Source: CAZAQS01 sp964486825
GTDB lineage: Bacteria > Chloroflexota > Anaerolineae > Anaerolineales > UBA4823
Length of the DNA stretch: 25,469 nucleotides
Assembly: GCA_964486825.1 (NCBI GenBank)
Contig: CAZAQS010000042.1
Location: 1-25,469 of the forward strand
Direction of reading: 5' to 3'
In this document: positions 6,589 to 14,124 of the stretch, piece after piece
How positions within the stretch are numbered: position 1 is the stretch's first letter
Layout: the number at the start of each line of letters is the position of its first letter
The notes under the pieces: generated by a model
Told to the model about the DNA's origin: nothing
The model's input: only the letters and a program-made list of their open reading frames with translations
Database searches by the model: none
Made by a program: the position numbers and the translations under genes

Positions 6589-7673
6589 GTTTGCGTCACT
6601 TCCACGGTGGTTCCTCCAGGCCAGGAAACAGACGCGTCTCCTGGATCATAGGCGACCACCGGTTGTGTCCAGCGAAAAACCCATTTTGCATCTTCAGGCC
6701 GTGCGTTTACACAACCACGCGACATCGGTTCCCCATAGTTATTGTGCCAGAAGGTAGAGTGGACGGCGACGCCACTGCCCACAAAGAGAGACACCCAGCC
6801 CACTCCTGGCAGGTCCCATCCTCCACCGGTCGTACCACCGCTCATGTGCAAGGAGACCAGTTTACGCCAAATCGGGAACTGGCCAATGGGTGTAGCCCAC
6901 ACATCTACCCGGTTTCCCCAAGCATCAAATAAAGCTCCCGTAGAAACGCGGGCAAAATATACTTCCCGCTTACCCTCGTAGCAAGACATCGTCTGGTAAG
7001 TTACGTCAACAACCACACGTTTGTCTTCCACATCCGGATGGATCGGCTCCAGCTCCTGTGTTGTAACCGGCCGGAAGGCTTCGGCCCGAGCCCAGTAGAT
7101 ATCCCCGTACGAGCCATACGGTTCATTTACCCGGTACCAGGTCTGTCCCTGTTCATCGGTCTTTAACTGATCGACCCATACGATCTGGCTATAGTAAAGG
7201 CGCGGCAGCAGGCCGAGCTCGAGCGTATCCTTCAAACCTGGTGAGCGCGGAGGAGGGTTCGCCAGCATGAGATTGACATACGGCTGGGATATTTCAACCC
7301 ACATACCGGTCCCCAGGCTGGTATTCGGCAGGCTTGTGACGGGAATATTAGGATGGTTCTGCACAGGCTGAAGGTAAGGAGACCAAATGTACCCATCATG
7401 TGTCTCGACCCAGCGCTGGTTGGTCCGGTAGGGAGTAGACCCGATCACTTCGCGAAGCCATGGAACGATTGCGTCTTCATAAAGCACGCTGCTGGCAGGG
7501 CTTTCCCATTCCGGGCGAGTTTTAAGTTCGACTTTCCCCGCTGTCACCCTCCCCAGCCGCTCGTAGCGAGGAAAATCAGTGAGCGCAGAAAGGCCTTGCC
7601 AGGGTCTTAAAGCAAGGCTTCCAAAGCCAATCGTAGAAAGTTTAAGAAAATCACGCCGGGAAAACTGTCTCAT
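6585..7673 (-). CDS. Tat-exported L,D-transpeptidase (YkuD domain)
   Basis: A 362-residue enzyme expected to form 3-3 cross-links in peptidoglycan, or attach proteins to it, outside the membrane. The N-terminus is a twin-arginine signal (SRRDFLK, residues 5-11, then a hydrophobic run). The YkuD domain fills the C-terminal third, from KRVVVDVTYQTMSCYEG on. The catalytic motif is H305 (VHSTFWHNN) with S318-R319-G320-C321 in MSRGCVNA. ATG 7671-7673 was chosen because it puts the twin arginine near the N-terminus, although no clear ribosome site precedes it. It follows the DsbA-like gene by 25 bases and is probably co-transcribed. An oxidised thioredoxin-fold neighbour may matter for an enzyme with an exposed catalytic Cys. 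Confidence 0.9.
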   Translation of the reverse strand: MRQFSRRDFLKLSTIGFGSLALRPWQGLSALTDFPRYERLGRVTAGKVELKTRPEWESPASSVLYEDAIVPWLREVIGSTPYRTNQRWVETHDGYIWSPYLQPVQNHPNIPVTSLPNTSLGTGMWVEISQPYVNLMLANPPPRSPGLKDTLELGLLPRLYYSQIVWVDQLKTDEQGQTWYRVNEPYGSYGDIYWARAEAFRPVTTQELEPIHPDVEDKRVVVDVTYQTMSCYEGKREVYFARVSTGALFDAWGNRVDVWATPIGQFPIWRKLVSLHMSGGTTGGGWDLPGVGWVSLFVGSGVAVHSTFWHNNYGEPMSRGCVNARPEDAKWVFRWTQPVVAYDPGDASVSWPGGTTVEVTQT

Positions 7674-7698
7674 CAGAGATTTCTGCACTTTTATGGGG

Positions 7699-8457
7699 TT
7701 ACTTTGCCAGTTCCGTCTCGATATATTGCTCAAAGACCTCAAAGGGTTGCGCGCCTAGCAGAGGCCGGCCATTTATCAAGAAACTAGGAGTGCTTCGGAT
7801 GCCCAATGAAGCTGCCGCACGACTCTCTTCTAGAACGGTTTGGTTATATTTTCCTGTATCCAGGCAGTCGCTGAAGGTAGCAGTTACCAGGCCCAATTCT
7901 GCGGCATAAAGTTTCAGGTTATCTTTACGATAAACCCCCTTGTTCTTTCCCTGCTGGACTTCGAATAGCCGGTCGTGAAAGTTCCAGAAGGCATCCTGGT
8001 CGGCGGCGCATTCGCTGGCTTCAGCTGCTAACTGGGATTCTGGGCCCAGGATGATGATATGCTGGTAGCTGAAGCGGACCAATCCTTTTTGGATATACTC
8101 TTCATCAATCTGGCGCAACTCGCCAGTAGCAAACTGCCGGCAGTAAGGTCATTGGAAGTCAGAGAATTCAATGATGGTGACCGGAGCAGTAGGATCCCCT
8201 TTGATGTGGCGAGATTGAGAATAAAGTGTGTCGCTGAGCTTCATCCGCAATTCGTCAGCCTCCGCCTCCTCCGATTCCCGGATGGTCGAAGCTGGTGCAC
8301 TGCCTGTTCCCTCTGCCTGCGCAGATTCCTTTTGGCCGGACATAGATGCTGCTAAGAAAACCAACGCCAGGAATCCTGCAGATATAATGCTCAACATCCA
8401 GGCTTTCCTTGAGCCCCTTTTCCGCGGGCTGGGTTTGCCTTTGTTCCTCTTCCTCAT
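7699..8457 (-). CDS. DsbA-like thioredoxin-fold protein, probable selenoprotein (UxxC)
   Basis: Read through the in-frame TGA at 8149-8151, this is a 252-residue membrane-anchored thiol-disulfide oxidoreductase. It has a basic N-terminus, one membrane span (about 20-40), a linker, then a DsbA/Thioredoxin_4 domain starting GDPTAPVTIIEFSDFQ. The next residues read stop-PYC, where relatives have C-P-Y-C, so residue 103 would be selenocysteine in a U-x-x-C active site. The frame stays open and conserved for another 149 residues, including the cis-Pro region TPSFLINGRPLLGAQPF. A perfect hairpin lies 22 bases after the TGA. ATG 8455-8457 has an AAGG site. A nonsense mutation or base-call error is the alternative. 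It precedes the L,D-transpeptidase gene. Confidence 0.78.
8110..8126 (-). promoter_or_regulatory. Putative bacterial SECIS hairpin
   Basis: On the minus strand CTGGCG-AGTTG-CGCCAG forms a perfect 6-bp stem with a 5-base loop. The loop begins 29 bases after the TGA and has G at its second position. These values fall within the published general model for bacterial SECIS elements (short upper stem, small apical loop with an early G, roughly 16-37 bases from UGA to loop). It lies inside the coding region, as bacterial SECIS elements do. Confidence 0.6.
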
Positions 8458-8682
8458 TTTCGCCTTTTTCCCTTTTCAGATTCGCCCAATGATGAAAGCT
8501 CAGTATAAGGTCTATGGCCTTACAGCCACAGCGCCATTTGGCGAGTGTGTTATGGGCGGTTTGGCGTACCTAGTAGGCCGGCAGTTTGAGTTTGCGCAAA
8601 ACAGCCTATGGAGAGATGGGTTGCTTGGCGCTATACCGGTTGCCATCAGGTTCGTATACTCGAGACAAATGGAGACTATCTT
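8458..8682. promoter_or_regulatory. Divergent promoter region between the DsbA-like gene and copA
   Basis: This 225-base gap must carry both divergent promoters. A TATACT (8655-8660) lies upstream of copA, but no convincing -35 box sits at the right distance. I saw no clear CsoR (GTACCCC-type), CopY or CueR operator. GGAGA at 8671-8675 is the copA ribosome site. Confidence 0.35.
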
Positions 8683-11292
8683 ATGACAAACCATATTCTA
8701 GACATAACCTTACCGGTTTCTGGTATGTCTTGCGCTTCTTGCGTATCCCACGTGGAAAGGGCGCTGTACGAACTACCTGGTATATCTAACGTTGTAGTAA
8801 ACCTGGCAACGAATAAAACCAATCTATCTTACGATCCTGATCTAGTCAGGATAGCTGATATTAAAAATGCTATCGATAATGTTGGTTATAGCGTCCCTTC
8901 GGCCGAGCTGACACTGGATGTCAGGGGTATGACTTGCGCTTCGTGTGTAGGACACGTGGAAGGGGCGTTGAAGGAGATACCTGGGGTGGAGGCGGTAACT
9001 GTTAATCTGGGCTTGAACACAGCCCGAGTAGTGTATATCCCCGGACTGGCAACCTCGGCTGCAATGAAGCGCGCTATCCGTGAAGTAGGTTATGAGGCCG
9101 CAGACCGCAGTGACGGAGCAGACGCACTGGACCGGGAGCGGCAGGCTCGCGATATAGAAATCAAGCGCCAGGGGCAAAACCTGCTGGTTGCCGGTAGCAT
9201 CGGCTTGATCGTAATGATCGGCACATTTTACGATATGGTTGGGCCATTGCAGTCTTTCATTCCGGAATGGCTTTCCTATAAGTGGCTGCTCGGTTTGCTC
9301 ACCACGCCGATCGTTTTCGGACCGGGCCGGCAGTTCTTTACGAAATCGTGGCAAGGTCTCAAGCACGGTGTAACAGATATGAACCTGTTGTACGCCACCG
9401 GAATAGGTGCATCCTATGGAATAGCAGTCATCAACACCTTATTCCCAAACGCCGGTTTTGGCGGTGAAGGCGCAGTCTTCTTCGAGAGCGCCGCCCTGCT
9501 GACTGCTTTCATTGTGCTCGGGCGCTGGCTGGAAGCCCTGACGCGCGGCCGTACCTCAGAGGCCATCCGCAAGCTGATGAAGCTCCAACCGAAAACAGCT
9601 CGATTAATTCGAGATGGACAAGAAGTGGAAATTCCTTCTGATGAAGTCGAAACCAACGATCTGATCTTGGTCAAACCCGGCGAAAGCATCCCCGTGGATG
9701 GCATGGTTGTGGACGGCTACTCGGCTGTGGACGAATCAATGCTAACGGGAGAAAGTTTGCCGGTCGAGAAGCACGTAGGAGATGGCGTGATCGGTGGAAC
9801 CATGAATAAGACCGGCGCTTTCCGTTTTACCGCCACAAATGTTGGCAAAGATACCGCCCTGGCGCAGATCATCAAGCTGGTGGAAGATGCCCAGGCTAGC
9901 AAAGCTCCTATCCAGAAACTGGCCGATTGGGTTGCAGGCCACTTTATCCTCGGCGTACACCTGTTAGCAGTCCTGGTATTTGCCTTCTGGTTCTTCTTTG
10001 GCTACCAAATGTTCTTCAACCCGGACTCAAGCTTCATCCTGTCGCCTTACCGGCTGGGGGAGATCGGCGTCTTTGGGTTCGCCCTGCTCCTCTCAGTAAC
10101 CGTCCTGGTGATCTCTTGCCCGTGCGCGGTAGGGTTGGCGACACCCAGCGCTATGATGGCCGGTACCGGTAAGGCAGCTGAATATGGAGTCTTGTTCAAG
10201 GGTGCAGAAGCCATCGAAACCGCAACGAAGTTGAATACGATTGTGTTTGATAAGACCGGCACGCTCACAAAAGGGGAACCAACCGTCACAGACGTTATCA
10301 CAGCTGAACAAAGCTCACCCATAGAAGGCCCAAACCGCAGCCAGTTGACGGGTGAAGACCTGCTGCGCCTGGCAGCCAGCGCGGAGGTAAACAGTGAGCA
10401 CCCCTTGGGTGAGGCCATCGTGCGCGGCGCACAAGACCGTGGTCTCAGCCCAGTCGATACGGAAGCATTTGACTCGATCCCTGGCCAAGGAATTGTGGCT
10501 GAGGTGGAAGGCCGGCAGGTGCTGCTTGGAAACCGTAAACTTATGCAAGAAAGACAGGTATCCTTTGCATCCCTGATAGATAAGGCCGAAGCTCTGGAAG
10601 GGGAAGGCAAAACCGTCATGTTCGTAGCTTTGGATGGGAATCCGGCCGGGCTGATCGCAGTGGCCGACACGCTCAAAGAACACGCCGTCGAAGCGGTAAG
10701 GCGCTTGCACAAGATCGGTTTGGAGATCATCATGATCACCGGCGATAACCGGCGCACGGCCGAAGCCATTGCCCGCCAGGTTGGCATCGACCATGTACTG
10801 GCTGAAGTTCTGCCTCAGGATAAATCGGAGGAAGTGAGCAAGCTGCAAGCCCAAGGAAAGAAAGTTGCCATGGTAGGCGACGGGGTAAATGACGCCCCTG
10901 CCCTTGCTAAGGCAGATGTAGGCCTGGCGATTGGATCTGGCACGGACGTAGCCAAAGAGACCGGCGATGTAATCTTGATCAAAGATGATATTCGGGATGT
11001 AGTTGTAGCGCTAGAAGTTGCCAAGGCAACCATGCGCAAGGTCAAACAAAACCTTTTCTGGGCATTTTTCTACAACAGCCTGGGAATTCCCATCGGCGCA
11101 GGAATCCTCTATCCGTTTGCAGCCCTGGTAATCAGCCCTGAGATAGCCGGCTTGATGATGGCGCTCAGCTCGGTGTCTGTGACTCTGAACACCCTGCTGC
11201 TCAAAGGCTTCAAGCCAACTAGCCGCTATGGTGATAAGCTGCAGACCAAAGTGGAGGGGAATGTAAGTCTGGCTCCTGCCGCCGGTGATTAA
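8683..11292 (+). CDS. copA: Cu+-exporting P1B-type ATPase (CopA)
   Basis: An 869-residue ATP-driven pump that should export Cu+ (or Ag+) from the cytoplasm. Two N-terminal HMA domains carry GMSCASC (residues 14-20) and GMTCASC (82-88). The actuator TGES is at 355-358, the metal-site CPC in the sixth helix at 479-481, and the phosphorylated DKTGT at D523. HPLGEAI and GDGVNDAPAL follow further on. The seventh helix has FYNSLG and the eighth MALSSVSVTLN, matching the Cu+ (P1B-1) group. ATG 8683 was chosen over an upstream in-frame ATG (8608) because GGAGA lies seven bases before it and the HMA domain begins at once. A large hairpin follows the stop. Confidence 0.97.
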   Translation: MTNHILDITLPVSGMSCASCVSHVERALYELPGISNVVVNLATNKTNLSYDPDLVRIADIKNAIDNVGYSVPSAELTLDVRGMTCASCVGHVEGALKEIPGVEAVTVNLGLNTARVVYIPGLATSAAMKRAIREVGYEAADRSDGADALDRERQARDIEIKRQGQNLLVAGSIGLIVMIGTFYDMVGPLQSFIPEWLSYKWLLGLLTTPIVFGPGRQFFTKSWQGLKHGVTDMNLLYATGIGASYGIAVINTLFPNAGFGGEGAVFFESAALLTAFIVLGRWLEALTRGRTSEAIRKLMKLQPKTARLIRDGQEVEIPSDEVETNDLILVKPGESIPVDGMVVDGYSAVDESMLTGESLPVEKHVGDGVIGGTMNKTGAFRFTATNVGKDTALAQIIKLVEDAQASKAPIQKLADWVAGHFILGVHLLAVLVFAFWFFFGYQMFFNPDSSFILSPYRLGEIGVFGFALLLSVTVLVISCPCAVGLATPSAMMAGTGKAAEYGVLFKGAEAIETATKLNTIVFDKTGTLTKGEPTVTDVITAEQSSPIEGPNRSQLTGEDLLRLAASAEVNSEHPLGEAIVRGAQDRGLSPVDTEAFDSIPGQGIVAEVEGRQVLLGNRKLMQERQVSFASLIDKAEALEGEGKTVMFVALDGNPAGLIAVADTLKEHAVEAVRRLHKIGLEIIMITGDNRRTAEAIARQVGIDHVLAEVLPQDKSEEVSKLQAQGKKVAMVGDGVNDAPALAKADVGLAIGSGTDVAKETGDVILIKDDIRDVVVALEVAKATMRKVKQNLFWAFFYNSLGIPIGAGILYPFAALVISPEIAGLMMALSSVSVTLNTLLLKGFKPTSRYGDKLQTKVEGNVSLAPAAGD

Positions 11293-11294
11293 CA

Positions 11295-11340
11295 GGGTGA
11301 GGGGTGTGTAGGAGACTATATGTCCTATACACTCTCACCC
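11295..11340 (+). terminator. Large hairpin after copA
   Basis: An 18-19 base stem (left arm 11295-11313, right arm 11323-11340) with one bulge and some G-U pairs encloses a 9-base loop. It starts two bases after the copA stop. The following sequence TATAAAAGTATTTAT is AT-rich without a clean U-run. It could terminate copA transcripts partially or protect the copA 3' end while letting the next gene be transcribed. Confidence 0.5.
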
Positions 11341-11373
11341 TATAAAAGTATTTATCCAATTGGAGAATTGTCG

Positions 11374-11637
11374 ATGGAGCACCCACTTGATCATAACAAA
11401 GAGGAAGCACACCAGTCCCAGGAAGAGCAATTACGAGTTAAGATTATGCGCCGCAGCGCCAGTATTTACCTATCCATAGCTTTCGGTGCAGCCGTGCTGT
11501 TTTTCCTAGCAGCATACCTGGCGGGAGGCTACCCACCGGTGGCAAAATTTGGGGGCATGCTGTGGGTTGGTCTTCTAAGCTTGATTATCTCAATGCCAAT
11601 AGTTACAGCACGCGTAAAAAAGCGGTTACAACATTAG
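11374..11637 (+). CDS. Small two-span membrane protein, unknown
   Basis: An 87-residue protein with a charged, His/Glu/Gln-rich N-terminus (residues 1-25) and two hydrophobic helices (about 29-50 and 58-76), ending in a basic tail. I recognise no family. ATG 11374 was chosen over an earlier in-frame ATG inside the copA hairpin because GGAGA (11362-11366) precedes it by seven bases. It sits between copA and another small membrane protein, which suggests an accessory role to the pump, but nothing in the sequence proves it. Confidence 0.65.
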   Translation: MEHPLDHNKEEAHQSQEEQLRVKIMRRSASIYLSIAFGAAVLFFLAAYLAGGYPPVAKFGGMLWVGLLSLIISMPIVTARVKKRLQH

Positions 11638-11675
11638 CAGTTGGAAATACACTGTTGATTTAAAAGGAATGGACC

Positions 11676-11873
11676 ATGCTAAAGAGATTCAATATTTACT
11701 CAGACGATATGACCCTGGCTCTCGCAGCCTGGTTATGCAGCCTGCCTTTTATTGGTTTACTGATCGTGCCTGTTTGGGGATTCAAGACCGCCGGATTATT
11801 CGCTCTGATAGTGCTGATTGCGGTCATGGTGTTCTGCTGGGGTGTTTGCGGGTGGAAGTTGTTCAAGAGGTAA
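11676..11873 (+). CDS. Small two-span membrane protein, unknown
   Basis: A 65-residue protein, MLKRFNIYSDD then two hydrophobic helices with two cysteines near the C-terminus (FCWGVCGWKLFKR). The ribosome site AAGGA lies seven bases before ATG 11676. The ribosome site of the next gene (GAGGT) overlaps its final codons and stop, consistent with an operon. I recognise no family. A longer frame that starts at 11669 overlaps it, but that frame's true start is 11879, so the overlap is only apparent. Confidence 0.6.
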   Translation: MLKRFNIYSDDMTLALAAWLCSLPFIGLLIVPVWGFKTAGLFALIVLIAVMVFCWGVCGWKLFKR

Positions 11874-11878
11874 ATGGA

Positions 11879-12988
11879 ATGGATAGCTCGATGATGAATA
11901 CACTGCTTTCGAAGACAAAAGGCGATCATCCGGTAGATATGGCTCGAGATGAAGAAAGGGAATTCGTAGATCAGCTTTGCAAAGCAGTAATAGGCGCCGG
12001 TATTACGTCAGACTCGCTTGACGTCATCCACTTCTATATAACACTGAAATCCAAACCGCTGGTGATCCTTGCAGGTCCAAACGGAATCGGAAAAATTGCT
12101 CTTGTCGAGCAACTGGCAAATGTCTTAAAAACCGGCAATCGCGGCGCACATATGGATATCTCCAACGTCCATCTGATGCTGGGACATCCCTGGTGGGCAG
12201 AAAAGAGCGATAACCTGGCGGTATTCACAGATGCGCATATGCGTTTCAATACTGACAAACTCCTATTTGTGTTAAACGAAGCATGGCGACCGGAAAATGC
12301 CCGGCGCTTGTTCATTGTTTGCCTTACCCGGATTAGTCCGGCTGAATTGATAGACTACTTTTGTGAGCTGGCAACGCAAGTAAGTAAAGGTGTGGTAACT
12401 CATCTGGGTGACCATTATTTTGAGACGCCATTCCCTTTTCCATCCAACCTGCGCCTGATTGGAACCATGGACACCCTCGATTATCGTTGGTGGGATGAAG
12501 AGTTGCTTTCCCAGGCAATCGTTATACCATGGATCGGATGCGGGAAGCCAATCAACATGAGCGGTGAAAGGAGTTCCTTCTCCGGGGAGAGCATCATTTT
12601 AGATTCCAGTGTCCGTGATAGGCAGGACATATATCAAAAAATTCATTCTGTCCTAAATGGGTATCGTCAACCCTTACTGCCTCTATTGGAAATTGAAAGC
12701 ATGCTAATGCATTATGGAATTCAATATCACAAGTCATCCTTTGAAAACGCTATTGCCTATATCGCAAATTCTTGGTCCAGGAATGGGATGGGTATTTTTA
12801 CTCCTTCAACTCTGCAAAATCTGGCAATTTCTCTGGATATGGTAATTTCTCAAGTCATCCTGCCACAATTTTCCACGGCGATCAGATATTTTTCAGATCT
12901 CCGAAAATCGCTTTTCGCTACACTTACCCCTCAATATCCCCGTTCAACAGGCTTAGTAAGATTGCTTGCTGCAGAAGCAAACGGATAA
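11879..12988 (+). CDS. Degenerate McrB-like AAA-domain protein (predicted pseudo-ATPase)
   Basis: A 369-residue protein with the layout of the AAA_5/McrB-type ATPase domain but with key residues changed. The P-loop is GPNGIGKI (66-73), where the Mg-binding Thr/Ser after Lys is Ile. The Walker B position reads IVCLTR (146-151), where relatives typically have a hydrophobic run ending in DE. The sensor 1 region IGTMDTLDY has Asp where McrB relatives usually have Asn. Nucleotide binding may remain, hydrolysis probably not. The C-terminal 150 residues are unassigned. ATG 11879 has GAGGT seven bases upstream; the longer N-terminus would overlap the preceding small gene. No endonuclease (McrC) partner is nearby. 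Confidence 0.72.
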   Translation: MDSSMMNTLLSKTKGDHPVDMARDEEREFVDQLCKAVIGAGITSDSLDVIHFYITLKSKPLVILAGPNGIGKIALVEQLANVLKTGNRGAHMDISNVHLMLGHPWWAEKSDNLAVFTDAHMRFNTDKLLFVLNEAWRPENARRLFIVCLTRISPAELIDYFCELATQVSKGVVTHLGDHYFETPFPFPSNLRLIGTMDTLDYRWWDEELLSQAIVIPWIGCGKPINMSGERSSFSGESIILDSSVRDRQDIYQKIHSVLNGYRQPLLPLLEIESMLMHYGIQYHKSSFENAIAYIANSWSRNGMGIFTPSTLQNLAISLDMVISQVILPQFSTAIRYFSDLRKSLFATLTPQYPRSTGLVRLLAAEANG

Positions 12989-13060
12989 ATTTCTGTAGGT
13001 GATTAACCGTTTCGGAAATAAACTGATAAATAAAATCAAAATACCAAGGAGGTAAGAGCA

Positions 13061-13240
13061 ATGGCAGAAACGGTCAAAGATCCCGTCTGTGGAATGGTTG
13101 TCGATCCAAACAATGCTGCTGGAAAATCCGAATATAAAGGGAAAACCTACTACTTTTGTTCGGGTGGATGCAAAAAAGCCTTTGACAAAGAGCCGGAGAA
13201 ATATGCTGGCAAAGAACATCACCCTGGAAGCCATCATTAG
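13061..13240 (+). CDS. YHS-domain metal-binding protein
   Basis: A 59-residue cytoplasmic protein consisting of one YHS domain: DPVCGMVVD near the N-terminus and YYFCSGGCKKAFDKEP in the middle, with a His-rich tail (HHPGSHH). YHS domains are common next to, or fused to, copper and other heavy-metal ATPases, where their cysteines are thought to bind metal. A strong AAGGAGGT site precedes ATG 13061. A 9-bp hairpin follows. Its position downstream of copA supports a metal chaperone or sensor role. Confidence 0.88.
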   Translation: MAETVKDPVCGMVVDPNNAAGKSEYKGKTYYFCSGGCKKAFDKEPEKYAGKEHHPGSHH

Positions 13241-13268
13241 ATATTCAACTGAAATCAATCTTACTTAG

Positions 13269-13294
13269 GGGCAATTGCCAATTACCAATTGCCC
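13269..13294 (+). terminator. Hairpin after the YHS gene
   Basis: GGGCAATTG-N8-CAATTGCCC is a perfect 9-bp stem 29 bases after the YHS stop and just ahead of the next gene. The trailing sequence (AGATTGACTTTG) has no U-run, so termination is uncertain. A TTG in-frame start for the next gene would fall inside the right arm, which argues against that start. Confidence 0.45.
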
Positions 13295-13309
13295 AGATTG
13301 ACTTTGCCT

Positions 13310-13960
13310 ATGAGACTCATAAATATCCTTACGATTTTGTTGCTACCTTTCGCACTCGTGCTCGGTTCTGTGCGCTTATTAGTTACAGACAGATACCTTG
13401 CTTATGAGTACGGTAAGACCAGCTTTCCAGCAGATCCTTTCGGATTTGATCAATCCCAACGTTTTATATACGCCAGCGCCAATTTCCGTTTCGTTCGTGA
13501 GAACCAATCCATAGAAGCGTTGGCCAATCAACGATTGGGAGATCAACCGCTATATAACCTTCGCGAGCTCGAACATATGCAGGATGTTCAGGATGTATAC
13601 CAGGTCGCCTGGCGGGTTTGGCAGTTTTCGTTCGGGTTAATTTTGTTGGCTGTTTTGCTTTTTGCCTGGCGGCGGGAAACTAGGCCTGCTTTGGGGAATG
13701 CCCTCATCGCTGGAGGTTTACTTTCGGCTAGCCTGATCACATTAATCGGTCTTCTGGCAGTGGTTGCCTGGCAGACCTGGTTCGTGGCCTTTCACCAGGT
13801 TTTCTTTACTCCTGGCACCTGGTCCTTTGAAACTTCTGATACCCTGATCCGCCTTTTCCCGGAGAAGTTCTGGTTCGACGCAGCTTTGACGAGCTCTGGA
13901 TTAAGCCTCTTAGGGGGGCTACTATTGGCCATGATTGGGAAAAGGTGGAACAGTCAATAA
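13310..13960 (+). CDS. DUF1461 / TIGR01906 family integral membrane protein
   Basis: A 216-residue membrane protein with about four spans (near residues 5-25, 97-117, 126-150 and 188-208). Conserved family features are the external LREL-x-HMQDV segment, FHQVFFTPGTW and LIRLFPEKFWFD. Function is unknown. The start is uncertain: ATG 13310 puts the first helix at the N-terminus but has a poor ribosome site, while TTG 13289 lies within a hairpin. It may be expressed with the upstream YHS gene or from its own promoter. Confidence 0.82.
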   Translation: MRLINILTILLLPFALVLGSVRLLVTDRYLAYEYGKTSFPADPFGFDQSQRFIYASANFRFVRENQSIEALANQRLGDQPLYNLRELEHMQDVQDVYQVAWRVWQFSFGLILLAVLLFAWRRETRPALGNALIAGGLLSASLITLIGLLAVVAWQTWFVAFHQVFFTPGTWSFETSDTLIRLFPEKFWFDAALTSSGLSLLGGLLLAMIGKRWNSQ

Positions 13961-13986
13961 TCACATCAAACCACTGTACTTCTATA

Positions 13987-14002
13987 TAGGCAAAATTGCG
14001 GT
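13987..14002. promoter_or_regulatory. ATAGGCAAAA motif upstream of GAPDH
   Basis: TAGGCA-AAAT-TGCGGT lies 123 bases before the GAPDH start, in the gap 13961-14124. It is one of five intergenic copies of the motif in the window; only the left half and the first three bases of the right half match the palindromic form. Confidence 0.35.
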
Positions 14003-14124
14003 TGTTCGAAAGCGGATATCAAGATAATATTTTTCTTATTAATTCACGTATCGTCACCCAAAGAATGATATCAATCTCATGTATGACGCTACAAAAGGGA
14101 TTTCTAAATAATAGGGAGGTAACA

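Noticed and set aside
8458..8682. Search for a CsoR, CueR or CopY operator upstream of copA
   Set aside because: No convincing match to known operator patterns; a lone TATACT is not enough for a promoter call.
10047..10787. 246-codon open frame on the strand opposite copA
   Set aside because: It is a Ser/Pro/Ala-rich shadow of the copA coding sequence with no domain.
11669..11878. Longer N-terminus for the AAA protein
   Set aside because: It would overlap almost the whole of a small membrane protein gene with a better ribosome site; the ATG at 11879 has its own GAGGT.
11879..12988. Restriction or anti-phage system suggested by the McrB-like domain
   Set aside because: The ATPase residues are lost and no endonuclease, methylase or other defence gene is nearby.
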